A stretch of 64,000 bases of DNA from JAIBJN01 sp963847985. Its GTDB lineage: Bacteria > Actinomycetota > Thermoleophilia > Gaiellales > Gaiellaceae. Below the pieces are notes generated by a model. That model saw only the letters and a list, made by a program, of their open reading frames with translations. It did not search any database and was not told the origin of the DNA. The translations under genes and the position numbers were made by a program. Numbering within the stretch: position 1 is the stretch's first letter; every line of letters begins with the position of its first letter. Below are positions 47,465 through 56,529 of the stretch, piece by piece. The DNA lies in NCBI GenBank assembly GCA_963847985.1, contig CAWKBS010000011.1:124001-188000 (forward strand), read 5' to 3'.

Positions 47465-48000
47465 CGCGGCGCCTCGAAGACGGTCACGCGCGCCGAGCCG
47501 TAGCGGCGGCTCGTGCGCTTCGGGAGCGGCAGGTCGGGCTCCTCGCGCGCGTCGGACTCGACCACGGCGACGCCGTTCTCCGCCAGGACGGCGGGCAGGT
47601 GGGCGGCGAGGGTGGGCAGGGCGCGGGCGAGCATGGCGTACGGAGGGTCGACCAGCACGAGATCGTAACGCCTGCCCCCCGCCGCGTCCGCAGCCAGCTT
47701 GCGGCCGGCGTCCTCGCGGAGCACGACGGCGCCCTCGAGCCGGAGCTTGTCGAGGTTCCTGACGATCGTCTCGGCGGCCTCGCGGTCGGACTCCACGAAG
47801 GTCACCCGGCGCGCGCCGCGTGAGAGCGCCTCGAGCCCCATCGCGCCCGAGCCGGCGTAGAGGTCGAGCACCTCGGCGTCGTCCACCGGCCCGAGCAGGT
47901 TGAAGACGGCCTCGCGCACGCGGTCGGCCGTGGGGCGGGTGTCCGCCCCCTTCGGCGCGAAGATGCGGGCGCCCTTACGCGAACCCGCGACGATCCTCAT
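47461..48000 (-). CDS. rsmD: 16S rRNA (guanine966-N2)-methyltransferase RsmD
   Basis: A 179-residue SAM methyltransferase. MRIVAGSRKGARIFAPKG, RPTADRVREAVFNLLG, the SAM loop VLDLYAGSGAMGLEALSRGA and the catalytic VLVDPPYAM (NPPY-like). ATG 48000 lies inside the recG 3' end (26-base overlap). The recG-rsmD-coaD order is conserved. Confidence 0.95.
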
Positions 48001-49922
48001 CGAGCCTCTCCGCCTCGCGCCGCAGCGGCTCGACGATCGAGCCCTCCGCGTCCACGAGCTTCTCCGACCAGGCACGGGCTTTGGTGATCAGTCGCCGGTC
48101 GCGCGCGAGCCGGGCGAACTTGAGATCCGAGTACCCGGACTGGCGCACGCCGAGGAGCTGACCCTCGCCCCTGAGCTCCAGGTCCACCTCGGCGAGGTCG
48201 AAGCCGTCCGAGGTCGCCACGAGCGCCTCCAGCCTGCGTGCGGCCTCCTCCGTCAGCTCCTCTTTCGGGCGGGAGACGAGCAGGCAGTAGGACTGCTCGC
48301 CGCCGCGGCCGACGCGCCCCCGCAACTGGTGGAGCTGGGCGAGCCCGAAGCGGTCGGCCTCCTGGACGATCATGATCGTCGCGTTGGGGACGTCGACGCC
48401 GACCTCGATCACGGTCGTGGCCACGAGGACGTCGACCTCCCGGCGCTTGAAGGCGTCCATGACCTCGCGGCGCGCGGCCGTCTTCAGCTTCCCGTGGAGG
48501 ACGCCTACCCGCAGCCCGCGCAGCTCGTGCGTCCGCAGCCGCTCGGCCTCCTGCTCGGCCGCGCGCGCCTCGATCGTCTCCGACTCGGAGACGAGTGGGC
48601 AGACGACGTAGGCCTGGCGACCCTCCTCCAGGTGGCGACGCAGGCGCGTGTAGGCCTCGGCGCTGCGCTCGTGGCCGACCCAGCGCGTGATCACGGGCTT
48701 GCGGTTCGCGGGCGGCCTGGCGATCTCGGTGACGTCGAGGTCGCCGAAGACGGTCTGCGCCAGCGTGCGCGGGATCGGCGTCGCCGTCATGTGGAGGACG
48801 TGCGGCGTCGTCCGACCGAGCGCGCGCCGCTGCTCCACTCCGAAGCGGTGCTGCTCGTCGACGACGGCGACGGCGAGGGAGCGGAACTCGACCTGCTCCT
48901 GGATGAGCGCATGCGTGCCGACGGCGAGGTCGGTCTCGCCGCTCGCCAGGCGGTCGCGCACATCCCGGCGCTGGGCGGCGGGGACGGAGCTCGTCGAGGA
49001 GCTCGCAGCGCACGCCGAGCTCGTTGCAGATTCCCTCCACGGTGAGAAAGTGCTGCTCGGCGAGCGTCTCCGTCGGCGCCATCAGGGCGCCCTGATGGCC
49101 GGCCTCGACCGCGCGCAGAAGCGCGTAGAGCGCCACGACGGTCTTCCCGGAGCCGACGTCGCCCTGCAGGAGCCTCTGCATGGGTCTGGTGTCACCGAGG
49201 TCGCCACGGATCTCGGCAATCGCGTGCTCTTGCTCCGGCGTCAGCGTGAACGGCAGCACGGCGCGGTAGCGGGCGATCAGCTCGCCCTCGCCCGGGAGCG
49301 CGGGTGCGCCGGCCTCCTCCTCCAGGGCCCGCCGGCGCTCCTGGAAGCCGAGCTGGAGCGCGAGCAGCTCCTCGAAGGCCAGGCGCTCGCGGGCGCCCTC
49401 GGCCTCGCCGCGGTCGCGCGGCCGGTGGACGGCGACGAGCGCGTCCGCCCGCAGCGGCAGGCCCTCCTCGTGGCGGACGCGGGCGGGGAGCGGGTCGGGG
49501 AAGAAGCGCACGCGGGGCAGCGCCGCCTCGACGAAGGCGCGGAGCCGGAAGCTGGGGACTTCCTCGCTGGCGCGGTACTCGGGCACGAGGCCGACCGTGT
49601 GCAGGCCGGTTCCGCGCACCTCGGTGCGGGCGACCTTGAAGCCGCCGCCGAGCTCGCGCGTCCCGTGCAGGAGCAGCTCGGTACCGGCGTCGAGCTTTGC
49701 CAGATAGGCCTGGTTGAACCAGATCGCCGTCTCCCGCACGCCGGCGGCGTCGACGACGACGCCCTCGACGATCTTGAGGTTGCGGCGTCTGGTCGGGCGC
49801 AGACGGACGCGCTCGAGCGTGCAACGAACGGTCGCCTCCTCGCCGGCCGACAGGTCGCCGAAGCTTCCCACCTGCTCCCAGTCGAGGTAGGCGCGCGGGA
49901 CGTGCTCGGCCAGGTCGCGCAC
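47975..49922 (-). CDS. recG: ATP-dependent DNA helicase RecG, with frame lesion and unresolved start
   Basis: Branch-migration helicase for stalled forks. Walker A LLQGDVGSGKTVVALYALL, GALMAPTETLAEQHF, DEQHRFGV (DExH), MTATPIPRTLA, EVGVDVPNATIMIVQEADRFGLAQLHQLRGRVGRG. Near 48994 one surplus base breaks the frame within VRCELL; dropping it restores TSSVPAAQRRDVRDRLASGE. At the N-terminus the wedge sequence ATLAGVGPRVADRLGGLGLRT continues upstream of GTG 49922, but no ATG, GTG or TTG is found before the frame runs into the cupin gene. The true start is therefore between about 49990 and 50060, or there is another error. Confidence 0.87.
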
Positions 49923-50065
49923 CGTGCGCAGGCCGAGCCCGCCGAGCCGGTCCGCGACCCTGGGGCCGACGCCGGCCAGCGTCGCGACCGGCGCCTCCGG
50001 GTCGGTCCGGCGGCGTGCCCGGGGCGGGCCGGTCTCCTCGCCGGCGAACCCGGTCGCGGCGGCGG

Positions 50066-50998
50066 CTACGGCTCGCCGTCCCAGTAGCCCAGGGGCTCGA
50101 TCCGCCCCATGACGCCGACGCCGCGCATGCTGACCTTGCCCGAGCGGGGGTAGTAGGCGATGTCGTTCGGCTCTCGCGTCCCGTAGGCGAGGTAGACGAG
50201 CTCGGTTTCGCCGGCGCGGAAGGAGTGCGCGACCCGGGTCCCCGGCGGTCGACCCACCACCGTGCCGGGACGAACGGCGAGCTCCTCGTCGCCGAGCATG
50301 ACCGTGCCCCCTCCTTGGAGGACGACGAAGATCTCCTCCTCGGACGAGTGGCAGTGCGGCGGGTAGCCGAGGCGGCCCGCCGGAATGGTGACGTGGGAGA
50401 TGCCTGTGTGGAGGGAGCCGGCCGCGGTGCCGAGGTCGCGGTCGTGGATGAGGGTGTCCGAGTGCTCTTTCACGTACGGCTCGACGTCCGCGGCGTTCAC
50501 GATCGAGGTCGGGCGCTCTGCGGAATCGCCGACCTCGGGCTCGCCAGCCTCTGCCTCACGGTTGAACGGATGGCGCTGGCCGCCGATCGTGGTCACGTCG
50601 ACGTAGGCCGGGTACATCCAGGCCACGCCTGCGCGCGGGAGCACCGTATTCCCGTGGCGCACCCGGTGCCCGTACGCGAGGACGCTCAGCCCGTCAGGGC
50701 CGGCGCGCAGCGTGTGGGCCTCCTGATGCGGAAGGTGGACGAGGCAATCCCCCGGGCCGATCTCATAGACGGCGCCGTCCTGCCAGGAGAGCCCGGAGCC
50801 CTCGAGGACGTAGAAGATCTCCTCGGACGCGCCCTCGACGTGGGCCGGAGTCGACCAGCGGCCCGGGTCGACGTCGACGCGCTGGACGCCAACACCCACC
50901 GTGCCCGCGGCGCGGCCAAGGTTGCGCCACGTGGCGACGAGGTGCCCGACGTCGCGGCGCAGGCCGCCGACCTCGTCCCAGTGGGTCACGTGCGACAT
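50066..50998 (-). CDS. Bicupin (two cupin domains)
   Basis: A 310-residue protein with two cupin barrels. Domain 1: AHVEGASEEIFYVLEGSG and CLVHLPHQEAHTL; domain 2: PHCHSSEEEIFVVLQGGG and RVAHSFRAGETELVYL. The His/Glu metal ligands (HxH..E..H) are complete in domain 2 and partial in domain 1 (HxxxxEE..H). Such proteins act as dioxygenases, isomerases or sugar-binding proteins; I cannot say which. ATG 50998 with TATCGT 8 bases upstream, shared with the MBL gene. Confidence 0.85.
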   Translation of the reverse strand: MSHVTHWDEVGGLRRDVGHLVATWRNLGRAAGTVGVGVQRVDVDPGRWSTPAHVEGASEEIFYVLEGSGLSWQDGAVYEIGPGDCLVHLPHQEAHTLRAGPDGLSVLAYGHRVRHGNTVLPRAGVAWMYPAYVDVTTIGGQRHPFNREAEAGEPEVGDSAERPTSIVNAADVEPYVKEHSDTLIHDRDLGTAAGSLHTGISHVTIPAGRLGYPPHCHSSEEEIFVVLQGGGTVMLGDEELAVRPGTVVGRPPGTRVAHSFRAGETELVYLAYGTREPNDIAYYPRSGKVSMRGVGVMGRIEPLGYWDGEP

Positions 50999-51005
50999 GG
51001 TGGCC

Positions 51006-51012
51006 TACGATA
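51006..51012. promoter_or_regulatory. Overlapping divergent -10 boxes in TACGATA
   Basis: TACGAT on the plus strand lies 8 bases before the MBL ATG, and TATCGT on the minus strand 8 bases before the cupin ATG. The boxes overlap in five bases of a 7-base near-palindrome. Confidence 0.45.
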
Positions 51013-51019
51013 CCGCCGC

Positions 51020-51650
51020 ATGGCCGAGCCGAACGCCGTCGCCGAAGTCGCCGAGGAGGTCGTGCCGGGCGTCTGGCGCTGGGGCGTCGCCAACGAGCGG
51101 ATCGGCGGAGCGGAGAGCACCGGGCACGCGGTTGTGGACGGCGGCGGCGCCGTCCTCCTCGACCCGGTGCGTCTCGCGCCTGACGCGCTCGTGGCGCTAG
51201 GGCCGGTCTCCGCCATCCTCCTGACGGCGCAGTGCCACCAGCGCTCGTCGTGGCGCTACCGCCGCGAGCTGGGCGCGCCCGTCTGGGCGCCGGAGGGAAC
51301 GCGGCCGATGGAGGAGGAGCCGGACGAGCGCTACCGGACGGGCGACCTCCTGCCCGGCGGCCTGCGCGCTCTCCACACCCCGGGGCCCGGAGGAGGTGCA
51401 CTTCTCGTTCCTGCTGGACGGGCGCGCCGAGCGTCCTCTTCTGCTCCGACCTGCTCACGAACTACGGCGACCGCGGCCTCGACTTCGTCCCGCTGCAGTA
51501 CCACGACGACCCGCCGCTGAACCCGGCGAACGGTCGAAGGGCCTCCTCGACCTCGACTTCGACGTCCTCTGCCTCGACCACGGCAGCGCGATCGCGTCGG
51601 ACCCGAAGGCCGAGATCCGCGCCCTCCTGGCCCGAACCGCGTCCGCTTAG
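51020..51650 (+). CDS. Metallo-beta-lactamase-fold-like protein, reading frame broken three times
   Basis: Begins AEPNAVAEVAEEVVPGVWRWGVANERIGG and continues with AVLLDPVRLAPDALVAL and ILLTAQCHQRSSWRYRREL, resembling MBL-fold hydrolases in which the classic HxHxDH motif is degenerate. Three frame lesions follow: one surplus base near 51387, one near 51432 and a missing (or two surplus) base near 51530. Repaired, it reads EEVHFSFLLDGRAE, VLFCSDLLTNYGDRGLDF, then SKGLLDLDFDVLCLDHGSAI, about 210 residues. Pseudogene or sequencing error; with lesions in neighbouring essential genes, error seems as likely. Confidence 0.65.
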
Positions 51651-51722
51651 GCCAGGACCCGGTGCCAGGCACTTGGCCGTGGCCGGCGGGGACGCGTCCG
51701 TGGGGAGTCGCGACGCCTTCCG

Positions 51723-52586
51723 TCAGACGGGCTCGTCCTGGAACCAGAAGAGGCCGAGCGTGCCCGGGCCGCCGTGGGTGCCGATGACCGGGCCGAGGGT
51801 GGTGACGACGTCCAGCGACGCCGCCGGGCGGGCGGCGCGCAGCCGCTCCACGAGCTTCGCCGCGTCGTCGGGCGCGTCCGCGTGGCCGACGCCGACGTGG
51901 AGGTCCGGGGAGTCCTCCGTGTCCGCCAGGAACATGGCCTCGAACTCGGCGAGCGCCTTCGCGCGCCCGCGCACGCGCTTGAGCGGCGCCACCTCGCCGT
52001 CGTCGAAGTGGAGGATCGGCTTCACGTTGAGGAGCTGCCCGGCGAGCCCCGACGCCTTGCCGACACGGCCGCCACGGACCAGGTACTCGAGCGTCTCGAC
52101 CGTGAAGAGGAGCCCGCGGGTCTGCCTGAAGCGCTCGACGACCGCAAGCAGCTCCTCCTCGGTCGTCCCCCGCTCCAGTCGCCGCTGGAGCGCGTCGGCG
52201 AGGATGACCGCGCCGCCGCAGATGACGCCGGAGTCGACGAGCGTGACCGGCCTCCCCGACTGCTCGGACGCGAGCCTCGCGCTCTCGAGCGTCCCCGAGA
52301 GCTTCGCGGAGAGGAGGACGGCGAGGATGCGCTCGTAGCCCGCCAGCTCCTCGTAGACGGCGGCGAAGTCGGCAGGGGTCGGCTGCGAGCTCTTCGGCGG
52401 CTCGGGCGACTCGCGGAGGCGGCGGTAGAACTCCTCAGGCCTGATGTCGACGTACTCCCGGAGCGTCTCGTCCCCGAAGCGCACGTAGAGCGGAACCATC
52501 CGCCAGTTGCGATGGCGCGCCTGCGCGTCCGGACAGTCGGCCGTCGAGTCGAGGACGATCGCGGTGTTCTCAGCGGAGAGCTGCAC
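51723..52586 (-). CDS. fakB: DegV-family fatty-acid-binding protein (FakB-like)
   Basis: A 287-residue DegV protein. TAIVLDSTADCPDA, SSQPTPADF (ligand-binding SQPS-like), SAKLSGTLESARLAS, VDSGVICGGAVILADAL, LEYLVRGGRVGKASGLAGQLLNVKPIL. DegV/FakB proteins bind a fatty acid whose carboxylate FakA phosphorylates. ATG 52586 overlaps the response-regulator gene by 17 bases. With fakA just upstream it probably forms an acyl-phosphate-making system for phospholipid synthesis. Confidence 0.88.
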   Translation of the reverse strand: MQLSAENTAIVLDSTADCPDAQARHRNWRMVPLYVRFGDETLREYVDIRPEEFYRRLRESPEPPKSSQPTPADFAAVYEELAGYERILAVLLSAKLSGTLESARLASEQSGRPVTLVDSGVICGGAVILADALQRRLERGTTEEELLAVVERFRQTRGLLFTVETLEYLVRGGRVGKASGLAGQLLNVKPILHFDDGEVAPLKRVRGRAKALAEFEAMFLADTEDSPDLHVGVGHADAPDDAAKLVERLRAARPAASLDVVTTLGPVIGTHGGPGTLGLFWFQDEPV

Positions 52587-52962
52587 CGCGCCCCGCGGCG
52601 TCTCTCACGGCGCCGACGATCTCGTCCAGCTCCCGGTCCTTCGTCAGGCAGGCCACGGCGCCCGCCTCGTAGAGCGCCTCGATCTCCTCGGTCTCGGCCG
52701 TGGCGGTGAGGATGACGACCGCGGTGGCGGGGCAGGCCGCGCCGATCCCCACGGCCGTCTCCACCCCGTCGAGCTCGGGCAGGCGGTAGTCGAGCAGGAC
52801 GACGTCGGGCAGCAGGCGCGTGCAGACCTCGAGCGCGCTGCGCCCGTCGGGCACGGCGGCGACCACGCGCAGGTCCGGCACGGTGCCGAGCAGAAGCTCG
52901 AGCGACTCGCGGAAAACGTCGTTGTCCTCGACGAGGACGACGGTGATCGGATCGCCTGCCAC
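52570..52962 (-). CDS. Single-domain response regulator between fakA and fakB
   Basis: A 130-residue receiver domain with no output domain. ITVVLVEDNDVFRESLELLLG carries the acidic pair, PDVVLLDYRLPELDGVE the phosphoacceptor Asp, VVILTATAETEE the Thr switch, and VACLTKDRELDEI the Lys. No histidine kinase lies nearby. It overlaps fakB by 17 bases and follows fakA by 19 bases, so it is part of the fatty-acid-kinase operon and may tune it. GTG start at 52962. Confidence 0.9.
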   Translation of the reverse strand: MAGDPITVVLVEDNDVFRESLELLLGTVPDLRVVAAVPDGRSALEVCTRLLPDVVLLDYRLPELDGVETAVGIGAACPATAVVILTATAETEEIEALYEAGAVACLTKDRELDEIVGAVRDAAGRGAALR

Positions 52963-52981
52963 GTCAGCCCAGGATATCGGC

Positions 52982-54550
52982 CTATTCCGCGCCGAACAGA
53001 AGGGGATAGTGGGGCTGGCCGCCCTCGTGGACCTCGACCTCGAGCTCGGGATGCTGCTCGCCGACGAACGCGACGAGGTCGTCGACACCCTCCCCGCTCT
53101 CGCCGACGAGGATCGTGAGGACGTCGGCGCCGTCCTCCAGCAGGCGCTCCAGCACGTCGCGGGCAACGGGCTGCAGCACCGGGCCCACGCTGACCGGCTC
53201 CCCGTCGAGCAGCCCCAGGAACTGGCCCTCCTCCACCGCCAGGTCGCCCACGACCGCGTCGCGCGAGGCGCGCGTGACCGCCCCGGCCCTCACGCCGCCG
53301 GCCGCCTGCTCCATCTCCTCGCCGTTGGCCTCCGCCGGCCGGGTCGCGTCGAAGGCGACCATCGCCCCCAGACCCGCCTGGACCGAGCGCGTGGGGACGA
53401 GCCGCGCCGGCCTGGCAGCGGCGCCGACCGCCTGCTCGGCGGCGAGGATGACGTTCTTGTTGTTCGGGAGCACGATCGCCTCGGCGGCAGCGAGCGACTC
53501 GATCGCGGCGACGATCTCCGCGGTCGCCGGGTTCATCGACTGGCCTCCCTCCACGCAGACCGCCCCGAGGCTCTCGAAGAGCCGCCGGTTGCCGGCGCCC
53601 GCGCAGACCGCGACGACGCCGCACATCGCCTCTTCGGCGATGAGGATCCGCTCCGTACGCTCGGCGGTCTGGACGTGCATGTTCTTGACGTCGACCTCCT
53701 CGATCACCCCGACCGCAGTCGCCAGGGCGAGCGCCCGGCCGGGCTCGTCCGTGTGGACGTGCACCTTCACGGCGCCGGGCCCACCGACGACGAGCAGGGA
53801 GTCGCCGAGCTTCGTCAGCTCGGCCTCGAGCACAACCGGATCGACCGCGTCACCTTCGACGAAGAACGAGGTGCAGTAGCGGAACTTCGAGAGCTCCTGG
53901 TGGACGGCCTCGAACGGGATCGGCTCGAGCAGCGGCGCCGGCTCCGGCAGCTCCTCGCCGCGGACGCAGGACGTGATGCCGCGGACGATCTCCAGGAGCC
54001 CGGCCCCGCCGGCGTCCACGACCCCCGCCTGCTTCAGGACGTCGAGCTGCTCCGTCGTTAGCGCGAGCGCGACCTCGCCGGCCGCGAGCACGTCCGCGAG
54101 CGCGTCCTCGACCGGCGGGCCCGCGGGGGCGATCTCCTCGGCCCGCTCGGCGAGCGCCCGCGCCACCGTGAGGATCGTGCCCTCCTGCGGGTTCCGGACG
54201 GCCGCGTAGCCGGCGTCGCTCGCCCCGCGCAGCATGCGGGCGAGCGCGGCCGAGTCGACGGGCCCCTCCGCGGGAGCCTCGCGCAGCGCTCCCGCGACGA
54301 GCTGCGACAGGATCACGCCGGAGTTCCCGCGCGCGCCCATGAGGACGGCGCGTCCCACATCGGCCCCGGGGTCGCGGTCGAGCGCGTCGACGGCCGCCCG
54401 CACGGTGAGGGTCATGTTCGTCCCCGTGTCCCCGTCGGGGACCGGGTAGACGTTGAGGTCGTCGATGCGCGCGCGGCTCGCCTCGAGCGCGGCGAGCGCC
54501 GCGCGCGCGAGCGCTACAGCGCCTTCTCGACGCGGCCCGACTTCAGGCAC
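52982..54550 (-). CDS. fakA: DAK-domain fatty acid kinase (FakA/YloV-like)
   Basis: A 522-residue kinase: DLNVYPVPDGDTGTNM (DhaL nucleotide and Mg-binding Asp cluster), GARGNSGVILSQLVAG, KQAGVVDAGGAGLLEI, then the FakA middle and C-terminal domains (VKVHVHTDEPGRAL, SMNPATAEIVAAIE, LPNNKNVILAAEQAV). It phosphorylates fatty acids bound to FakB. I place the start at GTG 54550, overlapping rpmB by 37 bases; the nearer region has no canonical start. Operon: rpmB, fakA, response regulator, fakB. Confidence 0.9.
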   Translation of the reverse strand: MPEVGPRREGAVALARAALAALEASRARIDDLNVYPVPDGDTGTNMTLTVRAAVDALDRDPGADVGRAVLMGARGNSGVILSQLVAGALREAPAEGPVDSAALARMLRGASDAGYAAVRNPQEGTILTVARALAERAEEIAPAGPPVEDALADVLAAGEVALALTTEQLDVLKQAGVVDAGGAGLLEIVRGITSCVRGEELPEPAPLLEPIPFEAVHQELSKFRYCTSFFVEGDAVDPVVLEAELTKLGDSLLVVGGPGAVKVHVHTDEPGRALALATAVGVIEEVDVKNMHVQTAERTERILIAEEAMCGVVAVCAGAGNRRLFESLGAVCVEGGQSMNPATAEIVAAIESLAAAEAIVLPNNKNVILAAEQAVGAAARPARLVPTRSVQAGLGAMVAFDATRPAEANGEEMEQAAGGVRAGAVTRASRDAVVGDLAVEEGQFLGLLDGEPVSVGPVLQPVARDVLERLLEDGADVLTILVGESGEGVDDLVAFVGEQHPELEVEVHEGGQPHYPLLFGAE

Positions 54551-54705
54551 CGCGCGCAGACGTAGGCCCGGCGGGCCGTCCCGTTCACGAGGATCCGGAC
54601 CCGCTGGAGGTTGGGGTTGAAGCGGCGCTTCGTGGCCACCATCGAGTGGCTCCGGTTGTTCCCGAACGAAGGGCCCTTCCCGCAGACTGCGCAGACCTTG
54701 GACAT
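54514..54705 (-). CDS. rpmB: 50S ribosomal protein L28
   Basis: A 63-residue L28: MSKVCAVCGKGPSFGNNRSHS, TKRRFNPNLQRVRILVNG, YVCARCLKSGRVEKAL. The two CxxC pairs make it the zinc-binding form. ATG, with TATACT 9 bases upstream. It leads the fakA operon, and its transcription must start in the 27 bases after the ribBAH stop. Confidence 0.97.
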   Translation of the reverse strand: MSKVCAVCGKGPSFGNNRSHSMVATKRRFNPNLQRVRILVNGTARRAYVCARCLKSGRVEKAL

Positions 54706-54714
54706 CGGCGGAGG

Positions 54715-54720
54715 AGTATA
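54715..54720 (-). promoter_or_regulatory. -10 box (TATACT) for rpmB and the fak operon
   Basis: Minus-strand CCGCTATACTC, two bases, CCGCCG, then ATG. It is almost identical to the rpmF promoter at 45680-45685. The box is 9 bases from the start codon. Confidence 0.55.
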
Positions 54721-54732
54721 GCGGGAGCCCCG

Positions 54733-56529
54733 CTACTGGCCGGCGCGCGCGCGCAGGATGCCGAACACGTCCGCCATCTCGAGCGCGGAGCGCGCGGCCT
54801 CGGCGCCCTTGTTCCCGAGCGCGCCGCCCGCCCGGGCTTCGGCCTGCTCGCGGTTGTCGCAGGTGAGGACGCCGAAGGAGACGGGGATCCCGGTCTCGAG
54901 CGCGGCGAGCTGGAGCCCGCTCGCCGCCTCGCCGGCGACGAAGTCGAAATGCGGCGTCTGGCCACGGATGACGCAGCCGAGCGCAACGACGCAGGAGTAC
55001 TGCCGTGTCCGGGCCAGCGCCATCGCGCCGAGCGGGAGCTCGAACGCGCCCGGCACCGGCACGATGTCGATGCGGTCGCGCTCGACCCCGGCGTCCTCGA
55101 GCGCCGCCATGGCGCCGTCGAGGAGCTTCGAGGTGATCTCGCCGTTGAAGCGCCCGACGACGATGCCGACCGCGCGGCGCTCGCCGTTGGGCGAGCCCTC
55201 GATCACGCCGACGCCGTCGGGCAGGCGCAGCCTTCCGATCGCGTGGTCCGGCGTGCGCAGCCCGTCGCTCATGTCGTCGTCCCCCGGCGGCTCGAAGCGC
55301 TGCTCCTGGTGGTGGAGCCGGTGCCCGAGCTTGTCGCGCTTCGCCTCCAGGTACTTCCGGTTCTCCAGATTGGGCGGCACCTCGATGGGCACCTGCTCGG
55401 CGACGCGGAGGCCGAAGGCCTCGATGCCGGTGATCTTGCGCGGGTTGTTCGTGAGGATGCGGATGGTCGAGAGCCCGAGCTCGGCGAGGATCTGGGAGCC
55501 GATGCCGTACTCCCGCGCGTCGGGCGGGAAGCCGAGCTCGATGTTCGCCTCGACCGTGTCGAGCCCGTTCTCCTGGAGCTCGTAGGCCTTCAGCTTCGCG
55601 AGGAGCCCGATCCCGCGCCCCTCCTGGGACATGTAGAGCAGGACGCCGCGCTCCTCGGCGGCGATCCGGTGGAGCGCGAGCTCGAGCTGCTCGCCGCAGT
55701 CGCAGCGGAGTGAGTGGAAGACGTCGCCGGTCAGGCACTCCGAGTGGACGCGGACGAGCACGTTCTCCGCGCCGGCCACGTCGCCGCGCACGAGCGCGAC
55801 GTGCGTCTTCCCGGTCAGCACCTCGCGGAACGCGACCGCCGTGAAGTCGCCGTACGCGGTCGGGAGGCGCACCGTCGTCATGCGCTCGACGAGCTGCTCC
55901 GTGCGCCGCCGGTACTCGATCAGGTCCTCGACGGTGACCATCTTGATCCCGTGCCGCTCGCAGTAGGGGATCAGGTCGGGGACGCGGGCCATCGTCCCGT
56001 CCTCGTTCATGATCTCGCAGACGACGCCGGCGGGGTTCAGGCCCGCCAGGCGGGCAAGGTCGACCGCCGCCTCGGTCTGGCCGGCGCGCTGGAGCACGCC
56101 GCCGGGGCTGGCCCGGAGCGGGAAGACGTGGCCCGGCTGGACGAGGTCGTTCGGGCCCTTCGTCGGGTCGATCGCCACCTGGATCGTGTGCGCGCGGTCG
56201 GCGGCGGAGATCCCGGTCGTGACGCCCTCGCGCGCCTCGATGGCGATCGTGAACGCCGTCTCGTTCGGCGTCTCGTTGTTGTACGTCATCGGCTTCAGGC
56301 CGAGCTCGTCGCAGCGCTCCTCGGTCAGGCAGAGGCAGATGAGGCCGCGGCCGTGCATCGCCATGAAGTTGACCGCCTCGGGCGTGGCGAACTGGGCCGC
56401 GATCGTCAGGTCGCCCTCGTTCTCGCGGTCGGCAGCGTCGACGACGACCACCATCTTCCCCTGGCGGACGTCCTCGACCGCCTCCTCGATCGTCGCGAAC
56501 GACGTCGTCGTCTCCACCTGAGCGCTCAT
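54733..56529 (-). CDS. ribBA-ribH: Trifunctional riboflavin enzyme: RibB-RibA-RibH fusion
   Basis: A 598-residue continuous frame. Residues 1-200 are 3,4-dihydroxy-2-butanone-4-phosphate synthase (VDAADRENEGDLTIAAQF, MHGRGLICL, GHVFPLRASPGGVL). Residues 205-400 are GTP cyclohydrolase II (HSECLTGDVFHSLRCDCGEQ zinc Cys, YMSQEGRGIGL, ILTNNPRKI). After a linker (QEQRFEPPGDDDMSDG) residues 430-598 are lumazine synthase (VGIVVGRFNGEITSKLLDGA, PGAFELPLGA, GCVIRGQTPHFD). No stop separates RibA from RibH; the internal ATG in DDDM could also start a free RibH. Substrates GTP and ribulose 5-phosphate; the rpe gene upstream relates to the latter. Confidence 0.9.
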   Translation of the reverse strand: MSAQVETTTSFATIEEAVEDVRQGKMVVVVDAADRENEGDLTIAAQFATPEAVNFMAMHGRGLICLCLTEERCDELGLKPMTYNNETPNETAFTIAIEAREGVTTGISAADRAHTIQVAIDPTKGPNDLVQPGHVFPLRASPGGVLQRAGQTEAAVDLARLAGLNPAGVVCEIMNEDGTMARVPDLIPYCERHGIKMVTVEDLIEYRRRTEQLVERMTTVRLPTAYGDFTAVAFREVLTGKTHVALVRGDVAGAENVLVRVHSECLTGDVFHSLRCDCGEQLELALHRIAAEERGVLLYMSQEGRGIGLLAKLKAYELQENGLDTVEANIELGFPPDAREYGIGSQILAELGLSTIRILTNNPRKITGIEAFGLRVAEQVPIEVPPNLENRKYLEAKRDKLGHRLHHQEQRFEPPGDDDMSDGLRTPDHAIGRLRLPDGVGVIEGSPNGERRAVGIVVGRFNGEITSKLLDGAMAALEDAGVERDRIDIVPVPGAFELPLGAMALARTRQYSCVVALGCVIRGQTPHFDFVAGEAASGLQLAALETGIPVSFGVLTCDNREQAEARAGGALGNKGAEAARSALEMADVFGILRARAGQ

